64,000 nt of DNA from Lithodes maja (taxonomy: Eukaryota; Arthropoda; Malacostraca; Decapoda; Lithodidae): contig JBAKBP010007437.1 of NCBI GenBank assembly GCA_037953745.1, forward strand, positions 1-64,000, written 5' to 3'. Shown piece by piece: positions 20,222-30,558 of this stretch (positions are counted from its first letter, which is position 1; each line of letters starts with the position of its first letter). Under the pieces are notes generated by a model. That model was not told the DNA's origin and searched no databases. It worked only from the letters and a program-made list of their open reading frames with translations. The position numbers were made by a program, and so were the translations under genes.

Positions 20222-22441
20222 AAGGAGTACAAAGGAGTACAAAGGAAATCAAGCAACAACAGATCCAGTGACCCTTCTAGGTTGCTTGTCCTCCAAAACA
20301 CTGAGGATCAAGTGTCCAAACAGTGGTTTAGAGTGGGTAAGGGAACATTGGAAAGGGAATTACTGCCCTGGAACTAATGTCCGTGGCAGGATTAGGAAGT
20401 TAGTAGGGGACAGATGGGTTAGTAACTGAGGGGGGGATAAAATAAAGTTATTCATTTACAAACGCAGTCAGTTGCGGGTTTGATGCGAGATATTTGTCTA
20501 GGCGGAGTTTAAATGAATCAACGGTGATGCAGTCTATAACGTTTCGGGGAAGCCCATTCCACAAGTTGACAACTCGATTGAAGAAGAAATTTTTAGATTC
20601 GTGCGAGTTAAAAGATTTACCAATAATTTTGCAACCGTTTCCCCGCGTGTAATTAGATTGGTCGATAGTGAAGTACTTACTACAGTTCATATTGTCGATG
20701 CCTTTGATGATTTTGAACACTTGAATTAAGTCGCCTCTTAATCTGCGCTGGGTTAAAGGAAATAGATTTAATTCTCTAAGACGCTCTTCGTATGGTTTGT
20801 TCTTTAGGCTAGGTATCATTTTGGTAACTCTACGTTGAACTCGTTCTAGCTTGTTTATATCTTTTTGGTAATAAGGGCACCAGGATTGAACGCAGTATTC
20901 CAGAAGAGGGCGGACTAAGGAATTGTAAAGGGTTAGGATAATTTCTTTGGATTTATGCTCAAATGACCTGCCTATAAAGCCAATTATTTTGTTTGCCTTC
21001 TTAACAACTTCTGAACATTGTTGACTCGGTTTTAGGTTACTCGATATTGTTACTCCCAGATCGGTTTCTCTGTTTACATTCTTAAGCTGAGTGCCATTCA
21101 TCGAATAGTTTGCTTTCTCATTTAGGTATCCGATATGTAGTACTTTACATTTATCCGCATTGAAACTCATTTGCCAAATTTGGGCCCAACATGACAATTT
21201 ATCTAGATTGTGTTGCATATCGTCAACTTGTTCTTTTGAGAGTACGCTATTTGCAATTTTTGTATCGTCAGCAAATTTTGAGATTGTACAGGTGAGACCC
21301 TCATCTATGTCGTTGATGTAAATTAGAAAGAGAATTGGTCCTAGTACCGATCCCTGGGGTACCCCGCTACTTACATTGGTCCATTTTGATGCCTTACCGT
21401 TTATGACTACTCTTTGCTTTCTGTCGCTGAGCCAATTTTCTATCCATTTCAACACACCGTCTTGTATTCCATGCGCTTTTAGTTTTAGCAGTAAACGTTT
21501 GTGGGGAACTTTGTCAAAGGCCTTTTGAAAATCAAGGTATATAATATCTACAGCTTTACTCTCATCGTAGAGGTTGAGGATATCGTGGAAGAAGTCTAAG
21601 AGGTTTGTTAAACAGGAACGTTTTTTACGAAAGCCGTGTTGAGTATCTTTAAGTATGTTATTTTCCTCTAAGTGATTTACGAGTCTGTCTCTTATGACCG
21701 TTTCTAGCATTTTACATACAACTGAGGTTAAGCTAATTGGACGATAGTTACTGGATAGGGATTTGCTGCCTTTTTTGAATATCGGTGTTACGTTGGCTAG
21801 CTTCCACTGATCGGGCATAGTTCCAGACTGCAAGGATTTATTGAATAGTAATGTCAGTGGTTTAGAGAGCTCATCCTTAGCTTCCTTTAGAACTCTAGGC
21901 GAGATTGTATCAGGTCCAGGCGTTTTATTTACCTTGAGTTTATCTAAACAATTCAATACTTCTCTCTCTGTAACGGTGATATTGCTTAAAACATCTGAAT
22001 TATCAATCTGAATCGGCGATGGTGTAGGGATATCACTGAGGTCTTCTGTTGTAAAAACTGATGCAAAGAAGGTATTGAGGGCATTACTCATTTGTTCTTC
22101 GTCTTTGGTGTATTCTCCATTTTCATCGACTAACGGTCCAACAGTTGAAGTAACTACTTTTTTCTTTCTGATATAACTATAGAATTCTTTCGGGTTTGTT
22201 TTACTTTGATTCGCAATATGTAACTCTAAGGTCTTTTTACTTTGCTTAATTAACTTTTTGGCTTTGCGTCGTAGCTCTACAAATTTCAGCCGTTCTTCGT
22301 CATTTTGTGAGGATTTTAATCTATCATTAGCAAATTTTTTAGCAAGCAGACAGTTTGAAATATCTTTATTCCACCATTTGGGCTTATTATTATGGCCTGG
22401 ACGCCGAGTTTTCGATGGTATGCAGTCTTGCACTGCTTTTA
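20218..22441 (-). mobile_element. CR1-like LINE, copy B (longest open copy)
   Basis: Minus-strand CR1-like element, truncated within the region between endonuclease and RT. The 3' UTR is 20218-20447, ending in decamer repeats. It lies between (GA)n tracts. An ~80-bp segment before the left GA tract (20121-20200) is repeated at 22518-22600. Confidence 0.92.
20448..22433 (-). CDS. CR1-like reverse transcriptase (661 codons, 5'-truncated)
   Basis: Uninterrupted frame. It begins in the linker (PKWWNKDISNCLLAKKF), then KVNKTPGPDTISPRVLKE at about residues 165-185, GFRKKRSCLTNLL near 270, motif A YLDFQKAFDKVPHKRLL near 300, SGVPQGSVLGPILFLIYIN near 355, and catalytic FADD near 390. The C-terminal LLEYCVQSWCPYYQ and LWNGLPRNVIDC blocks follow, ending LTAFVNE. 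The endonuclease needed for target nicking is absent, so it is not autonomous. The first Met is only the first in-frame codon, not a true start. Closest architecture is the CR1 clade, by motif recognition. The lack of stops over 1986 bp suggests a fairly young copy. Confidence 0.9.
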   Translation of the reverse strand: MQDCIPSKTRRPGHNNKPKWWNKDISNCLLAKKFANDRLKSSQNDEERLKFVELRRKAKKLIKQSKKTLELHIANQSKTNPKEFYSYIRKKKVVTSTVGPLVDENGEYTKDEEQMSNALNTFFASVFTTEDLSDIPTPSPIQIDNSDVLSNITVTEREVLNCLDKLKVNKTPGPDTISPRVLKEAKDELSKPLTLLFNKSLQSGTMPDQWKLANVTPIFKKGSKSLSSNYRPISLTSVVCKMLETVIRDRLVNHLEENNILKDTQHGFRKKRSCLTNLLDFFHDILNLYDESKAVDIIYLDFQKAFDKVPHKRLLLKLKAHGIQDGVLKWIENWLSDRKQRVVINGKASKWTNVSSGVPQGSVLGPILFLIYINDIDEGLTCTISKFADDTKIANSVLSKEQVDDMQHNLDKLSCWAQIWQMSFNADKCKVLHIGYLNEKANYSMNGTQLKNVNRETDLGVTISSNLKPSQQCSEVVKKANKIIGFIGRSFEHKSKEIILTLYNSLVRPLLEYCVQSWCPYYQKDINKLERVQRRVTKMIPSLKNKPYEERLRELNLFPLTQRRLRGDLIQVFKIIKGIDNMNCSKYFTIDQSNYTRGNGCKIIGKSFNSHESKNFFFNRVVNLWNGLPRNVIDCITVDSFKLRLDKYLASNPQLTAFVNE

Positions 22442-22447
22442 GGTAAG

Positions 22448-22448
<1 letters not shown>

Positions 22449-22486
<38 letters not shown>

Positions 22487-22680
22487 TGTGATTGTGTCAA
22501 TGTGTGTGTGTGTGTTTCAAGTTACTTTATGGTTCAGTTATTGTATTGCAGTGAAGGAGAGGAGTTATGTAAATGGGAATAGGAGAGAGAGAGAGTGAGT
22601 GAGTGAGTGAGTGAGTGAGTGAGTGAGCGAGCAAGCTAGTGAGTGAGCGCGTGAGTGAGCGCGCGAGAGAGAATTTCTAG
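22449..22680. repeat. (GA)n and (GTGA)n microsatellites
   Basis: GA run 22449-22482, a short TG run, then GAGT/GAGC repeats around 22590-22670. Confidence 0.9.
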
Positions 22681-22800
22681 CTAGCATAACATTTGAATTA
22701 TTCCCACAGCATTAGGAGATTACTTTCCTAACAAAATAGAGAGAGAGAAAAGTTAATATGTCCCCCGAATTCCACTTGGGCGGAATATCATAATGTAAGA

Positions 22801-23163
22801 GGGGATGGTCGTATTTATTTGCTCATTTATACATCTTGTTATCATTTTTGTTTTTAGTTTCCTCCCTAAACATCCATTGAGCTTTAAAACAACGCACCCA
22901 AGACCCTCCTTCAAGATATATTTGTACACTTTTCGATAGACAAACATCCCGGCCGAAGGCTTGTTCCCCCTAAATATCAGGCTCTCTATAACTCGCCAGG
23001 AAAGAATCGACATCTAAATAACGTGAACAGTCTTCATATTGACAAACAAATGGGGCTAAAGGTCTAAACATCGGCAAACTGATGAGGCAAACGCCATTAA
23101 ATCTGTAAACTACTGCGGCTAAACATGAGGAGAAAGGGGTACCAGAAACACGACCCATCTCTC
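22801..23163 (-). mobile_element. TTAA-type MITE family C, copy 4
   Basis: Minus-oriented 363-bp copy. The right end is CCATCTCTCC followed by TTAA (23164-23167). It carries GGCCGAAGGC and the family CGCCAGG and CACCTAAAT-type blocks in reverse. Confidence 0.72.
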
Positions 23164-23359
23164 CTTAAGCCACATTTAGCAGGAATTCTAATTATAAAGC
23201 GGATTATGGTACGTCTTACGGCATTAATTGTAGTCTATGCTTATTACTAGGCTTATTACTCTCTGTGGGCCTCCTTAACCCTTTGTATCCTTCCACCTCT
23301 AACATATTTACATTCACACACTCATACACACACATTCACTCATTCTCATTCACTCTCAC

Positions 23360-23374
23360 TCTCTCTCTCACACA

Positions 23375-23418
<44 letters not shown>

Positions 23419-23443
23419 TGTGTGTGTGTGTGTGTGTGTTTTA
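23360..23443. repeat. (CT)n and (GT)n microsatellites
   Basis: CT run followed by TG run; a (CA)n tract at 23619-23658 precedes the tRNA-like SINE. Confidence 0.95.
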
Positions 23444-23619
23444 CTTATGTTTTTGTAGTCTTTACCTGAACATTAATTATCATAATGATCATGGCAAGTG
23501 TCAATTTATTTCGAGGATCATTGTCTAAATATTTCGCATTGAATATATTGTATTTTGTATTTGTCCCATTTACAAACATAAATAGACGCATTAAGACACC
23601 GTAATAAATCATAAAACAT

Positions 23620-23650
<31 letters not shown>

Positions 23651-23658
23651 CACACACA

Positions 23659-23935
23659 GCCCGTAGCCTAGTAGGTAGAGCTCTTGTCTCACACACGAGG
23701 GGTCGGGGGTTCAATCCCCGGCCGGGCGGAGACAAATTGGGCTTGTCTCCTTCATGTTTTAGCCTCAGTTCACCTAGCTGTAAATAGGTACCTGGAATAA
23801 GTGGACGACGTTGTGACGTCCTATCTGGGATTGGCAAAAATGGTACAAGGCGAGATGGGTATCATATGGTTCACCTAAGCTGATGGCTACCTAAGCCTTC
23901 GGGCGAGACGGTACCGTCTATAGTGAGAATGGTAC
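23659..23935 (+). mobile_element. tRNA-Val-like SINE
   Basis: The head at 23659-23727 folds as a tRNA: T stem CGGGG/CCCCG around GTTCAAT; anticodon stem CTTGT/ACGAG with loop CTCACAC, i.e. anticodon CAC (Val); acceptor with 5 of 7 pairs. Box A and box B for Pol III are thus present. The body contains CAGTTCACCTAGCTGTAAAT and GGTACCTGG, similar in my recollection to the conserved central domain of MetaSINEs. The acceptor mismatches and the attached body argue against a working tRNA gene. The 3' end is approximate. Confidence 0.75.
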
Positions 23936-24148
23936 CATACAGATCCACCCTAAGCCTTCGTTTCCGATGTCGCCAATTGGCTAAATACAGACTACACACA
24001 CATTCACAGCCATTTCAACAGTACATAAAACACTTAACATGCATTTCACGCAATACATTCCCAGTTAAGGAGGCGCGATAATAATGAGCTTAGGTCGCAT
24101 TGCGTGGATTCCCCTTGACGAACAAGTAACTGAGTAACTGAGTAACAC

Positions 24149-24151
<3 letters not shown>

Positions 24152-24232
<81 letters not shown>
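24152..24232. repeat. (AT)n(GA)n microsatellite
   Basis: AT run 24152-24208 then GA run, directly before an RTE-like LINE fragment. Confidence 0.95.
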
Positions 24233-25290
24233 ATACTTATAATATACGTAGTAGATGGCAATTTGCTGAAAGCAGTGAAGAGCATGTATGAGGGTGCAAA
24301 GGCGGCAGTACGTGTGGAGAGTGAGCAGAGCGAGTTCTTTGACCTGAATGTTGGTTTGAAACAGGGGTGTGTGATGTCCATGTGGTTGTTTACTGTATAT
24401 ATGGATGGAGTCATGAAAGAAATACAATCAAGAGCAGTGGATGTTGGTGTATCGCTGAAAAGGGAGGGGGTTGAGTGGAAGCTACCTATACTGCTGTTTG
24501 CGTATGATACAGTTCTGATGAGTGATAATGAATGGGAGTTGCAGGATCGGTAAATGAGTTTGGAACAGTGTGTGAAAAACGGAATTTGAAGGTAAATGCG
24601 GGGAAGAGCAAGGTTATGGTCTTCGAAAGGGGTGAAGTCACAGAGTGTGAGGTGAAGCTGAACGGTCAGGCTATGGAGATCGTCAACTCTTTTGAGTATC
24701 TGGGCAGTGTGTTGGGGTAAAGATGGGACTATGGATGAAGAAGTGAGGGAGAGGGTACAACAGGGGAAGAGGGTTGTAGGAACGCTAAAAGCAGTAACAA
24801 GAAATAGGGTGGTCAGTATGGAAGTGAAGAAGTCCTTGCATGACAGTGTGGTAATCCCGACACTGACTTACGGAAGCGAAGCATGCATGGACGTTGGTTG
24901 AGAGACTCAGACCAAGAGTGAGAGCAGTAGAAATTAATTACTTAAGAAGTGCATGCGGGGTTACATGGAGGGATAGACAGACTAATGAGGAAGTAAGAAG
25001 GAGGTGTGGTGTGGAGGTAGATGTGCTGGAAAGTGTGAAAAGGAACAACTTGATATGGTTCGGCCATATGGAACGTATGGAAAGCGAGAGAATGACTAAG
25101 AGGGTGTACGAGAGCGAGGTGGAGGGACAGAGAGGGAGATGTAGACCGAATGAGAGGTGGAAGAATGGAGTGAGGAAGTACATGAACGAAGGCGGTGCTG
25201 GTTGGGGGAGGGGCGTCGACTGACTGGGGACAGAGGTGCATGGGGGCGGTTTGTTCGTGGCCACCCCTTCGGGGATCACGGCGTCAGGCA
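24233..25290 (+). pseudogene. RTE-like LINE 3' half, frameshifted
   Basis: Matches 57080-58140 of the near-complete copy with high identity. It carries LNVGLKQGCVMS and LLFAYDTVL (the FADD motif mutated to FAYD), then YLGSVLG, and the C-terminal FGHMERMESERMTKRVYE. At least three frameshifts are visible (near 24545, 24715 and 24890). The end GGCAATAGAT runs into an (AT)n tract. Truncated 5' with no endonuclease. Confidence 0.9.
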
Positions 25291-25292
25291 AT

Positions 25293-25294
25293 AG

Positions 25295-25342
<48 letters not shown>

Positions 25343-25390
25343 TATACAGTATATACAGTATATACAGTATATATATATATATATATATAA
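25293..25390. repeat. (AT)n with ATACAGT interruptions
   Basis: AT run with three ATACAGT inserts, at the tail of the RTE-like fragment. Confidence 0.93.
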
Positions 25391-26250
25391 AATATCACAT
25401 GTAATGGTTTGACTTTTGGAATATATTATTTGTGTCAATTACCCATTTACTGGATCAATATTAATCGATGTGAAACATAATACTGTACAATTCGTTATTA
25501 TCATAGATTGTATTAATGTTGTTTTCATCTTCTTTTCAGAAATGTCAAAGCTGACCCAACAAGTCCAACCAGAATTAAAGTAACTACATAAGCCTGAACA
25601 CATACAAGCCTGAACACCCACCGTCGAAAATAGTGAAAAATCATGATGTGAAGTGAAAACATTACATTCAGTTTAAAAATGAAAAATACATTGAACTTCT
25701 ACAAAAATGCATATGCCGTGAAAGCATGACACGCTTCGGAATTTGTTTTTTTGTTGCGAGACAAAAACAACATTTAGAAAATCTGGTGAACGTTTATCAA
25801 AGTGAGAAAAAGCTGGAATAACAAAACAATATCAACTTTTTGACAGTATATTTGCTTTGTGTTTGTGTACGTAAGAATATTTTGTATTTTTCTAATCTTT
25901 TCGCAATTTTTGCTTAAGCTTCCTACTTGTCTTTCGTAAATGTTGCTTTTTACTTTCTTTATCTTGAATTTCCTTCGCATTTACCCTCTCTTCCAGTTGG
26001 TTTAGTCTTTTTTGTATTACTTATCTATCCCTGCCTGTCTTTGTTTAAGTTGTTGTCGTTTTCTGTCTTTTAGCTTCTCTGTCTCTCTCTTTATTTACCC
26101 ATTAATCTCTTTTCCCTCCTCGCTATTTCTCTCCGTTCCCCTTCCTTCACAATTGTCCCCCTCTCCTCTTCCTCCCTGCCATCCACCCTTATTTACTACC
26201 AGTTCTCCCTTCACCCTCTCTTGGTCTGGTCACCCTTCCTACCTATCATC
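25391..26250. other. Unassigned stretch, partly pyrimidine-rich
   Basis: 25391-25990 is AT-rich and featureless. 26000-26250 is strongly C/T-biased on the plus strand, which creates long open frames by composition alone. Confidence 0.45.
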
Positions 26251-26253
26251 AAT

Positions 26254-26590
26254 AATAGTTTGTTATTTATACTTCTTTTGGTATCTATACTTATTTTCTT
26301 TAGTTTCTCCACTTAGTGTCTGGCGCGCATTTGTACAGTTTGGTATCTATAATTCTTTTGTTTGGTTTCTCTACTTATTGTTTGATTCACAATTGTATAG
26401 TTTGTTATCATATACTTATTTTGTTTGGTTTCTGTACCTATTGTTTGGCGCACACTTGTATAGTTTGGTATCTGTACTTATTGTTTGTTTTTTCCACTTA
26501 TTGTTTGGCAAACATTTGTATAGTTTGTTGTTTATACTCCTTTTGTTTCGTTTTCTCTACTTATTATTAAGCCAACTTTGTACAGTTTTA
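26254..26590. repeat. Imperfect ~66-bp tandem repeat
   Basis: Five diverged units around TTTGTATAGTTTG, TATCT or TTTAT, then TTTGTTTGGTTTCTCTAC and TTATTGTTTGGC. Their near-multiple-of-three length gives repeated peptides (for example FLYLLFG), which I do not treat as a gene. Confidence 0.75.
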
Positions 26591-27435
26591 CCTCTATAAT
26601 TTTGTGTTCGCCACATCATAATATTTCTTAATGAACTACATTTAACAATCCTTCCTATACATTTTCACCTTTATTTGTTTTCGTTTGAATATTTATTTAT
26701 ACGTTGTTCTCTTCTTATTCTTTGACAGACATTTCATATTTCTGTAAACTTGACTTCCTTTTGTATTTTATATATATTATCTATTTATTATTCTACTGAT
26801 TCTTTGCGACACATTTTCATAGATTTTAGTAGTTTTCTCTTGCACACATTGCTAAAATCTCTGGGCATACATTTTCCATTTGCACACACATCAGACATCA
26901 TCCAGGAAGAACTTTGAATATTTGTGTTTTGCTAGTTGGCCATTTCTACTATCCCCCCCCCCCCCATACAAGAAAAATAAGGACAAGAACAACAACAACT
27001 ACTACTACTACTACTACTACTTCTGCTACTACTACTACTACTACTAAGTTTTGATCTACACTGCAACTTAATTTTTTACTTTGTTTCTAAATTTGGTAGT
27101 CGATTGGCTGTGTTCCTCTTTCTTATTATTATCATCATCTGTTCTTTGTACTTCTCTTACCTTAGTTTCGTTCTTTCTAATTTTTAATTTGATTTTCGAT
27201 TATCATTCCAATATCATGTTTGCTAAATGTAATATTTATTTCCTTACTTCATTCCTTCTTTAACTGTAACAATACATGTTTAAATATTTCCAAGGTAGCT
27301 ACAAGGCATTTAGCTCGAACAAAAATCTCACGCATACAATGACTTAGTTTGTTAAGCCTTATTAGTACTTATTAAGTTCCCCTACGTACTTGAATGTGCT
27401 GATAATCATATTTTGTCCATATTAACCTAGTAAAC
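26591..27435. other. Unassigned T-rich stretch
   Basis: Contains a C run near 26957 and a (CTA)n run at 26997-27047. No gene recognised. Confidence 0.5.
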
Positions 27436-27525
27436 CTAATTAATGAAACTAATAAATACATGTGGTACTCCAAGGATTCGAATCTAGGATACTTACATCG
27501 AAATTCGCCTGTGTACTGAGTGTGC
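27436..27525 (-). mobile_element. tRNA-derived SINE, copy 2
   Basis: Reverse complement of the 13441-13545 element, with box B region GGATTCGAATCTAGG (as read on the plus strand). Confidence 0.62.
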
Positions 27526-27667
27526 TAAAAGAAAACAAATATATACCAATCTGCCGCGATGGTTGCTCTACCGACGCCAAGGGAAGTTATCAAAGCAGGA
27601 TGTTGGTACTCCACCTTCCTCCTCCTCCTCCTCTGGTCAGCCACAACGAAGGGTGAGTACAAGACTA

Positions 27668-27880
27668 TACTGGGTTTCATTTCATCTGACGGTAAATGAC
27701 CATGTCACAATCTTGATTACTCGGCAATTGCGCTGTTTTTTTAGCGAAGTATGTCGTTGATTGTGAAAACTTGGCATTATTATGACGCAGAGCCGTTTTA
27801 TTTTCATATTTGTCCAGTAAGTATCGATATGTCAGCTGCTAAAGGATTACATTTACCGTCAGCTGGGAATAGAGAGATTA
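27668..27880. mobile_element. Short inverted-repeat element, family G, copy 1
   Basis: Left end ACTATACTGGGTTTCATTTC then ATCTGACGGTAAA; right end TTTACCGTCAG. The same ends bound 42250-42467. Non-coding, 213 bp. Confidence 0.55.
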
Positions 27881-28081
27881 CAATTACAGTATGTATCTAT
27901 TTCTCCTGTTATTAATTATGTTTCGTGTTCATTGTTTCTAAAAAAAATCACCATTTCCCGTTGTTTTTGTATTTATATATATTTGTCTTATTATATTGAC
28001 ATGACGATATGACATGGACACTAACGGATAATTAAGATAAAGTTGATCAGGGATAGACCAGTTGGAGAGAGGATAGTTAGT

Positions 28082-28190
28082 TATAGGACTTCAGAGGCTA
28101 TGGCAACCCTATTGGATTAGCCAGCACACTTAAAGTTTAAGAATAACCTCAGGACTGAAGCCCCTTTTCGAAAACTGTATTCCCTTTAGG
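28082..28190 (+). repeat. Family D repeat, single copy
   Basis: Shows ATAGGACTTCAGAGGCTAT, CCCTATTGGATTA and CAGGACTGAAGCCCC, matching the cluster at 11.2-11.6 kb. Confidence 0.7.
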
Positions 28191-28714
28191 GAAGGTGATA
28201 CTAGCAATCAAATTTACCTTGGATGATTGTTGAGCCACACACATTAACATCGCAGGTCCTTACTAACTTATGAACGATTGAATGGCTATATTAACAAATT
28301 CAGTATTATTTCTCTAGACTACGATTCATCTGATTAACTCTCCACCGATTGCCGTCTAAGTTCGAGCTTATTTGTTACAATTATCACTTGTATCGAGAAT
28401 TACATTATGTGTCTTGAAGCAAAATATATACCCTATTCTTTTGTCTATCTGTACGAAATTGGTAGGCAATATTTGCTGGTACCTTTCGAAGTATGTGAAG
28501 AGAAAACTGAACAATTCCGCAACCAGGAAGGAATTCTTTTTCGTAAAACACAACACATAGGTGAACAAGTAAAATGTGTTTGTGTGTGTTTACCCATTCA
28601 GTACTGGCGATGTCTTTTTAATTGTATTCTAGCTACATTTAGATGATATTATACAGCTTTGGAAGGACATATGGTTGCTAAAAGGATTAAATGAGGTAGT
28701 TTGTAGCCTTTTAG
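28191..28714. other. Unassigned AT-rich stretch
   Basis: Open frames on both strands at 28370-28650 lack recognisable motifs. Confidence 0.4.
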
Positions 28715-28979
28715 TGGGTCCCGGCCGAAGACCATTTCTTCCTAAATAACAGGCTCGCTATCGCTCACCAGGAACAAATCGACACACCTAAATTACACGA
28801 TAAGTCTTAATATTGACATAGAAAAGGGGCGCAAGGTATTATAATCGCCAAGTTAACCCCTTCAGACTCATATGACGCAGAGGTTGCCAGATTAGCAATA
28901 AGAAATAGAGTTCTCTCACTCTTATAATTACCTCTCCAAAATTAGTTTTCTGCCCACAGCTAACTCAAAGACAACTGCA

Positions 28980-29861
28980 TGAAGTGACCTCGCAACGGCA
29001 CCATGCTATTTTTGCCGACTTGACAATTACTTTTAATTACAATTTACAATTTTAACAATCACATCCGAACTGAGTCTGATGCGGAAATTCGCCCCAAATG
29101 TTTTTGGGCACAGCCCGGCCGAGATTCGAACTCGGGCCCGCCACGTGGGAGGCGAGCGCCTTAGCCACTACACCAAGAGAAGTACTCCACTTGGCGTGAT
29201 AGCTCAAGCAGATTTCAGCATCGAATGCAGTTACAGATACTTTGCCACAATCCAGGCATTACATCACATTATCGTCCAGGTAGCGAAGACTCCGAGCGAG
29301 CGAAAGCAAGCGAGGCACAAGTCTGAGCGTGTCAACTACAGCGAGGCTCCGAGACAACGATCACCAGTGACATTCCTTATATCCGTCACTTGCCGGGCTT
29401 GTCACACACCACAGCGAGGAGGCAGTGCAGGAACCCGCTACCATACCTCCCCAACGAACGGAGTCATTAGGACATCATCTCTGAGAATTTCTGAGAGCTC
29501 TAGCCTTAGCAACTGTTGTAGCCAACCAGTTAAGACAAGCCAGTACACCATGGGGATTCCCCAACTAAGCCTGACAGATATCCCTTTACAGCTGCCACCA
29601 GTGAAGTGGCCTCGCAACGGCACCATGCTATTTTTGCCGACTTGACAATTACTTTTAATTACAATTTACAATTTTAACAATCACATCTGAACTGAATCTG
29701 ATGCGGAAATTCGCTCCAAATGTTTTTGGGCGCGGCCCCGCCGAGATTCGAACTCGGGCCCGCCACGTGGGGGGCGAGCGCCTTAGCCTTGGCGTGATAG
29801 CTCAAGCAGATTTCAGCATCTTATGCAGTTACAGATACTTTGCCACAATCCAGGAATTACA
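28980..29861. mobile_element. Small LTR-like (TRIM-like) element with tRNA-like repeats
   Basis: An 882-bp insertion with a 4-bp duplication TGCA at 28976-28979 and 29862-29865. The empty site AACTGCAGAGG exists at 33576-33586 and in the third family B copy. It has terminal direct repeats of 284 bp (28980-29263) and 260 bp (29602-29861), each starting TG and ending CA, and a 338-bp internal part (29264-29601) without gag or pol. The right repeat differs mainly by a 24-bp deletion. On the minus strand the first internal bases are CTGGTGGCAGC, a possible primer-binding site; I see no clear polypurine tract. Size and structure match terminal-repeat retrotransposons in miniature. Confidence 0.75.
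29113..29176 (-). pseudogene. tRNA-like segment in left terminal repeat
   Basis: On the minus strand: box-A-like TTGGTGTAGTGGCTAAGG, an anticodon region CGCCTCCCACGTGGCG suggesting a CCC (Gly-like) loop, and a perfect T arm CCGAG/CTCGG around TTCGAAT. The acceptor stem is not paired. It lies inside the terminal repeat. The right repeat copy (29733-29788) lost the box-A end through the 24-bp deletion. Confidence 0.65.
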
Positions 29862-30558
29862 TGCAGAGGTTGAAGTAACTAAACTAAAGGTTTCTAAATA
29901 CCCCTGATGGTAACAAAGGCTTTAAAGTATCCCTAATCGGCTCAAAATCGCGTCATATGTCGGAGAGGGTTAATGGGCCGAACGTCTTCAAATCTTAAAA
30001 CTAATGGGGCTAAGCATGAGGGAGAAGAGGGGCCAGAAAAACTGCCCATCTCCCCTTATAGTGTATTCGCTTTTAATATTGTAATATTTATATGTGAGCA
30101 AAATATTTTCGTTGAAAAATGAAAAACACAAAAATAGGGAACTCACACGCTTACAAAATTTCGAAATGATAATATTGTGTTCGGTAAAACTTGTGCAGGG
30201 AGATAATTGGCAGGGAGGGTACGGTGGCGCGCTAATAAGTCATGTCTCAGCTGTCATTACGTTTGCCTTTCTCTGTCCTGTATTAATGTTTGTCAGTTGT
30301 TGAATAGGGTGGGTAAGTGTATGATAATGTTTGCATATCTCACTCGAAACGAAAACAAATTAGTTTTAGATATTAATGATACCAATTATGATCAAAACAT
30401 AAAACATTTAATTCCAATTAAATGGTGCGAGACATCACTTATTAGCCCGACTGGACGTCATGAACAATTGGAGAAGCCAGGAAGCATACAATGACACTAA
30501 ATATGTTCTGAACATTATTTGATACGCTAGTCCATTCATTATTATGGTAGGCCGTTAA

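Larger units (their letters stand above)
28857..29969 (+). mobile_element. TTAA-type MITE family B, copy 1, carrying an LTR-like insertion
   Basis: Flanked by TTAA at 28853-28856 and 29970-29973. Inverted ends CCCCTTCAGACTCATATGAC and CGTCATATGTCGGAGAGGG. Its body matches the uninterrupted copies at 33460-33686 and 35981-36207 except for the insertion at 28980-29861. Confidence 0.85.
28715..30056 (-). mobile_element. TTAA-type MITE family C, copy 5, split by a family B MITE
   Basis: The left part (to 28852) carries GGCCGAAGACC and the CGCTCACCAGGAAC block. The right part (29974-30056) resumes with GGGCCGAACGTCTTC and ends CCCATCTCCCC-TTA. The two parts join in family C order when 28857-29969 plus one TTAA is ignored. 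Confidence 0.75.

Noticed and set aside
26012..26599. 195-codon hydrophobic open frame (Leu/Ser/Phe-rich)
   Set aside because: It lies in a C/T-biased tract and a 66-bp tandem repeat; the apparent membrane protein follows from composition and repetition.
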